A stretch of DNA of 23,936 nucleotides. Origin: Anaerolineae bacterium (lineage in GTDB: Bacteria; Chloroflexota; Anaerolineae; SpSt-313). The notes beneath the pieces were generated by a model, which was not told where the DNA came from, did not search any database, and saw only the letters and a program-made list of their open reading frames with translations. Positions within the stretch are counted from its first letter, which is position 1. Each line of letters begins with the position of its first letter. The translations under genes were made by a program, and so were the position numbers. The DNA is taken from contig JAIMBM010000005.1 of NCBI GenBank assembly GCA_023511475.1, forward strand, positions 1 through 23,936, written 5' to 3'. Of the stretch, positions 22,137 to 23,936 are shown piece by piece.

Positions 22137-23396
22137 ATGCCTACCGCGGGCACAATGCCACCCGAGTCTTTCCTTCGCGACCTCCGGTGGGCACTGCGTC
22201 ACCTCTATAACCCAGAGAAGCTCAGTGAGAGTCCGCTCCTCAAGGTGCTCGGCGTCGACCCACGCGAGAGTCCCTCCGCCCTGAGGCGCATACTCTCGCA
22301 GGCTATCCATGCTTTGGCACCGGACGCAGGTGTGTCCACCGACTCGCATGCCTGGCGGGTCTACTATACCCTGCGCCATCGCTACCTGGATCAGTTCAGC
22401 CAGCAGCAGGTGGCCATGAGCCTGGGGCTGAGTATCCGCCAGATGCGTCGACAGGATCGGCTTGCCCTGCGCGTTCTGGCTGACTATCTTCTGTGTCACC
22501 ACGCAGTCGAGCAGACGAACCCGCCCCCAAGTGCCGGCCCCAGCGAAAAGCCGTCGGCAACTGCAGAGGAGATCGGCCCGGAGCGCGAGCTCCAGTGGCT
22601 GCGAAAGGCCTTCCCGAGTGAGGCCGTCAGCGTGGCCGAGGTCCTCCCGCCTCTCGTCAACCTGATTGTGCCGCTGGCCGAGAGCCTGCGCGTGCGTGTC
22701 GAATACTCGGTTGCTAACCAGCTGCCACGGCTGGCGGTGCAGGTGGCTGCCATGCGGCAGGCGCTGCTGAGTGTGCTTACCGCTGCTGTACGCACGGTTC
22801 CGGGAGGTCAGGTCGCTTTGACCGTACAGGCCGCGGGCCGCCAGGTCTGTATCACAGTCATTGCCGAAAGGTCGGCGCATGATGGGGCTGCGATTGGTGT
22901 AACAGGTGGCCTGGACTTGGCACGCCAGTTGGCAGAGGTATCGGGTGGCTCCCTTGATGTGCGATCGGGGGAAGACGAGATACACCCCTTGATCGCCACG
23001 CTGGTCTTACCGGCGGTGGAGCAGGTCGCTGTCCTCTTTGTAGACGATAATGCCGATACGTTGCAATTGTACCAGCGTTATCTCGCGGGCACACGTTACC
23101 CCTTTCTGGGTGCCCGTGATCCTCAGCAGGCAATGTCGCTGGCCGAGGAGCTGTCTCCAAGTATCATCGTTCTTGACCTGATGCTCCCCGGTGTGGACGG
23201 CTGGGAGCTCCTCGGTCGCTTCCGCGAGCACCCTCGGACCCAGGGCGTGCCGATCATCGTATGCTCCATCCTCGAGCAGAGGGAGTTGGCCTTCCTGCTG
23301 GGGGCCGCCGAGTTCCTCGTCAAGCCGGTCAGCCGGGATGTACTGCTTGCGGCGCTGGATCGCCAGCTTGCCCGGCGGTCGCCAGGATGCCAGTAA
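22137..23396 (+). CDS. Regulator with N-terminal HTH, degenerate HATPase and C-terminal receiver domain
   Basis: A 419-residue signalling protein. Residues 1-125 form a helical domain with a helix-turn-helix-like segment (SQQQVAMSLGLSIRQMRRQD) preceded by a conserved-looking LRDLRWALRHLYNPEKLSES block. Residues about 155-295 resemble a histidine-kinase ATPase: MRQALLSVLTAAVRTVPGG stands at the N-box, with its Asn apparently missing, and GGLDLARQLAEVSGGSL at the G-box. No phospho-acceptor His domain is visible. Residues 297-415 are a receiver with D303, D304, phospho-acceptor D347 (VLDLMLPG), Ser in place of the usual Thr, and K396. The ATG at 22137 follows GGAAAGG 7 nt upstream; an in-frame TTG at 22098 is the rejected longer start. 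It is divergent from the long operon and is the best candidate for its regulator. No sensor kinase is encoded nearby. Confidence 0.8.
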   Translation: MPTAGTMPPESFLRDLRWALRHLYNPEKLSESPLLKVLGVDPRESPSALRRILSQAIHALAPDAGVSTDSHAWRVYYTLRHRYLDQFSQQQVAMSLGLSIRQMRRQDRLALRVLADYLLCHHAVEQTNPPPSAGPSEKPSATAEEIGPERELQWLRKAFPSEAVSVAEVLPPLVNLIVPLAESLRVRVEYSVANQLPRLAVQVAAMRQALLSVLTAAVRTVPGGQVALTVQAAGRQVCITVIAERSAHDGAAIGVTGGLDLARQLAEVSGGSLDVRSGEDEIHPLIATLVLPAVEQVAVLFVDDNADTLQLYQRYLAGTRYPFLGARDPQQAMSLAEELSPSIIVLDLMLPGVDGWELLGRFREHPRTQGVPIIVCSILEQRELAFLLGAAEFLVKPVSRDVLLAALDRQLARRSPGCQ

Positions 23397-23936
23397 GGCT
23401 CCGAATCGCCGCCAGCAACTGGGTGTGGATGTCCCAGTTGTAGTGCGGCGCCACGGGGAGGTCGAACGCCGCGGCCATGTGGGCGATCTTGAGCCACTCG
23501 CTGACGCCGCCGGCCACGGTAGCGTCGGGTTGCAGGATGTCGGCGGCCCGGCGCTCGACCAGTTGGGCGAAAGCCCAGCGCGTGGATTCCAGTTCGCCGG
23601 TGGCCACGGGCACGTCCAGAGCTTCGGCGATGCGCGCCATGGCGTTGAGATTGTCGGCGCGGACGGGTTCTTCGATCCAGTAAGGGCGATACTCTTCCAG
23701 GCGGCGCATGGCCGCAATGGCCGTGGGAGCGTCGGCCCAACCGCCGTTGGCATCCAGCAGGATCTCGACATCGTCTCCGAGAGCCTGCCGCACCGCCCGA
23801 AGCCGGGCCGCGTCCTCGCGCGGCTCCATCCGTCCCACTTTCATTTTGACCGCGGTGAATCCCTGCTCGACGTAGCTTTCCATCTCCCGCACGAGTTCCG
23901 GGGTGGTTTGACCTTCGCGGTAGTAGCCGCCCGTGG
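23329..23936 (-). CDS. Enolase-superfamily (mandelate racemase/muconate lactonizing) protein, 5' end outside window, 3' end apparently truncated
   Basis: A partial gene entering from the right edge. Barrel motifs of the mandelate racemase subgroup are visible in order: the K-x-K base pair in AVKMKVG, metal ligands in LLDANGGW, WIEEPV and ATGELEST, the Asp in LQPDATVAGGVSEW, and the catalytic His region APHYNWDIHTQLLAAI. These enzymes abstract the alpha-proton of acid sugars or related carboxylates. Family-like sequence stops at about 23401 after LLAAI. The remaining 24 codons to the stop at 23329 are antisense to the regulator's last codons and show no family resemblance. The usual eighth strand and C-terminal capping segment, roughly 60 residues, are missing. 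It may be a pseudogene, a recombination product or an assembly junction. The tail-to-tail overlap with the regulator is 68 bp. Confidence 0.75.
   Translation of the reverse strand, partial: TGGYYREGQTTPELVREMESYVEQGFTAVKMKVGRMEPREDAARLRAVRQALGDDVEILLDANGGWADAPTAIAAMRRLEEYRPYWIEEPVRADNLNAMARIAEALDVPVATGELESTRWAFAQLVERRAADILQPDATVAGGVSEWLKIAHMAAAFDLPVAPHYNWDIHTQLLAAIRSLTGILATAGQAGDPAPQAVHPG

Overview
The window is one 23.9 kb stretch of GC-rich bacterial chromosome, almost entirely protein coding. I see no rRNA, tRNA, CRISPR array or transposase. The best guess for the host is a member of the Chloroflexota (Anaerolineae-like). The reasons are a Pro/Thr/Ala-rich linker behind the lipobox of the sugar-binding lipoprotein, a regulator with an N-terminal helix-turn-helix, a degenerate histidine-kinase ATPase and a receiver (a layout I associate with that phylum), and the mix of COG5598 and URO-D proteins with sugar genes. 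This is inference; no marker gene is present.

Layout. (1) 225-4447, minus strand: a two-gene operon with a LacZ-type GH2 beta-galactosidase followed 5 bp later by a URO-D-superfamily protein with an H-x-C metal motif. (2) 4448-4793: a divergent promoter region with two back-to-back sigma70-like promoters, a 14-bp perfect palindrome between them and a second inverted repeat over one -10 box. (3) 4794-5831, plus strand: a second URO-D-superfamily protein that lacks the H-x-C motif. (4) 6082-22009, minus strand: a probable single operon of about 16 kb. In transcription order it holds a Tat/lipoprotein sugar-binding protein, two ABC permeases, an MttB-family (COG5598) methyltransferase homologue, a second MttB homologue, a GH4 glycosidase, a third MttB homologue, a class I aldolase, an L-fucose/L-arabinose-isomerase-like protein, an FGGY kinase, a class III aminotransferase and a Gfo/Idh/MocA oxidoreductase. 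(5) 22137-23396, plus strand: the divergent regulator. (6) 23329-23936, minus strand: an enolase-superfamily gene that runs off the window and has lost its family-like C-terminus at about position 23401, just behind the regulator's stop codon.

How the genes may work together (inference). The transporter imports a glycoside or modified sugar, GH4 opens an alpha-type linkage with NAD+ and a metal, and the isomerase, kinase and aldolase form a complete sugar-to-triose route. The oxidoreductase and aminotransferase would handle further oxidation or an amino group. The unusual part is the three non-pyrrolysine MttB homologues inside this sugar operon. MttB relatives with known function remove methyl groups from quaternary amines, so the locus may demethylate and degrade an N- or O-methylated sugar or a glycosylated betaine-like compound. 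Neither a corrinoid protein nor an ABC ATPase is encoded here, so those partners would have to be supplied from elsewhere, or the MttB homologues do something else.
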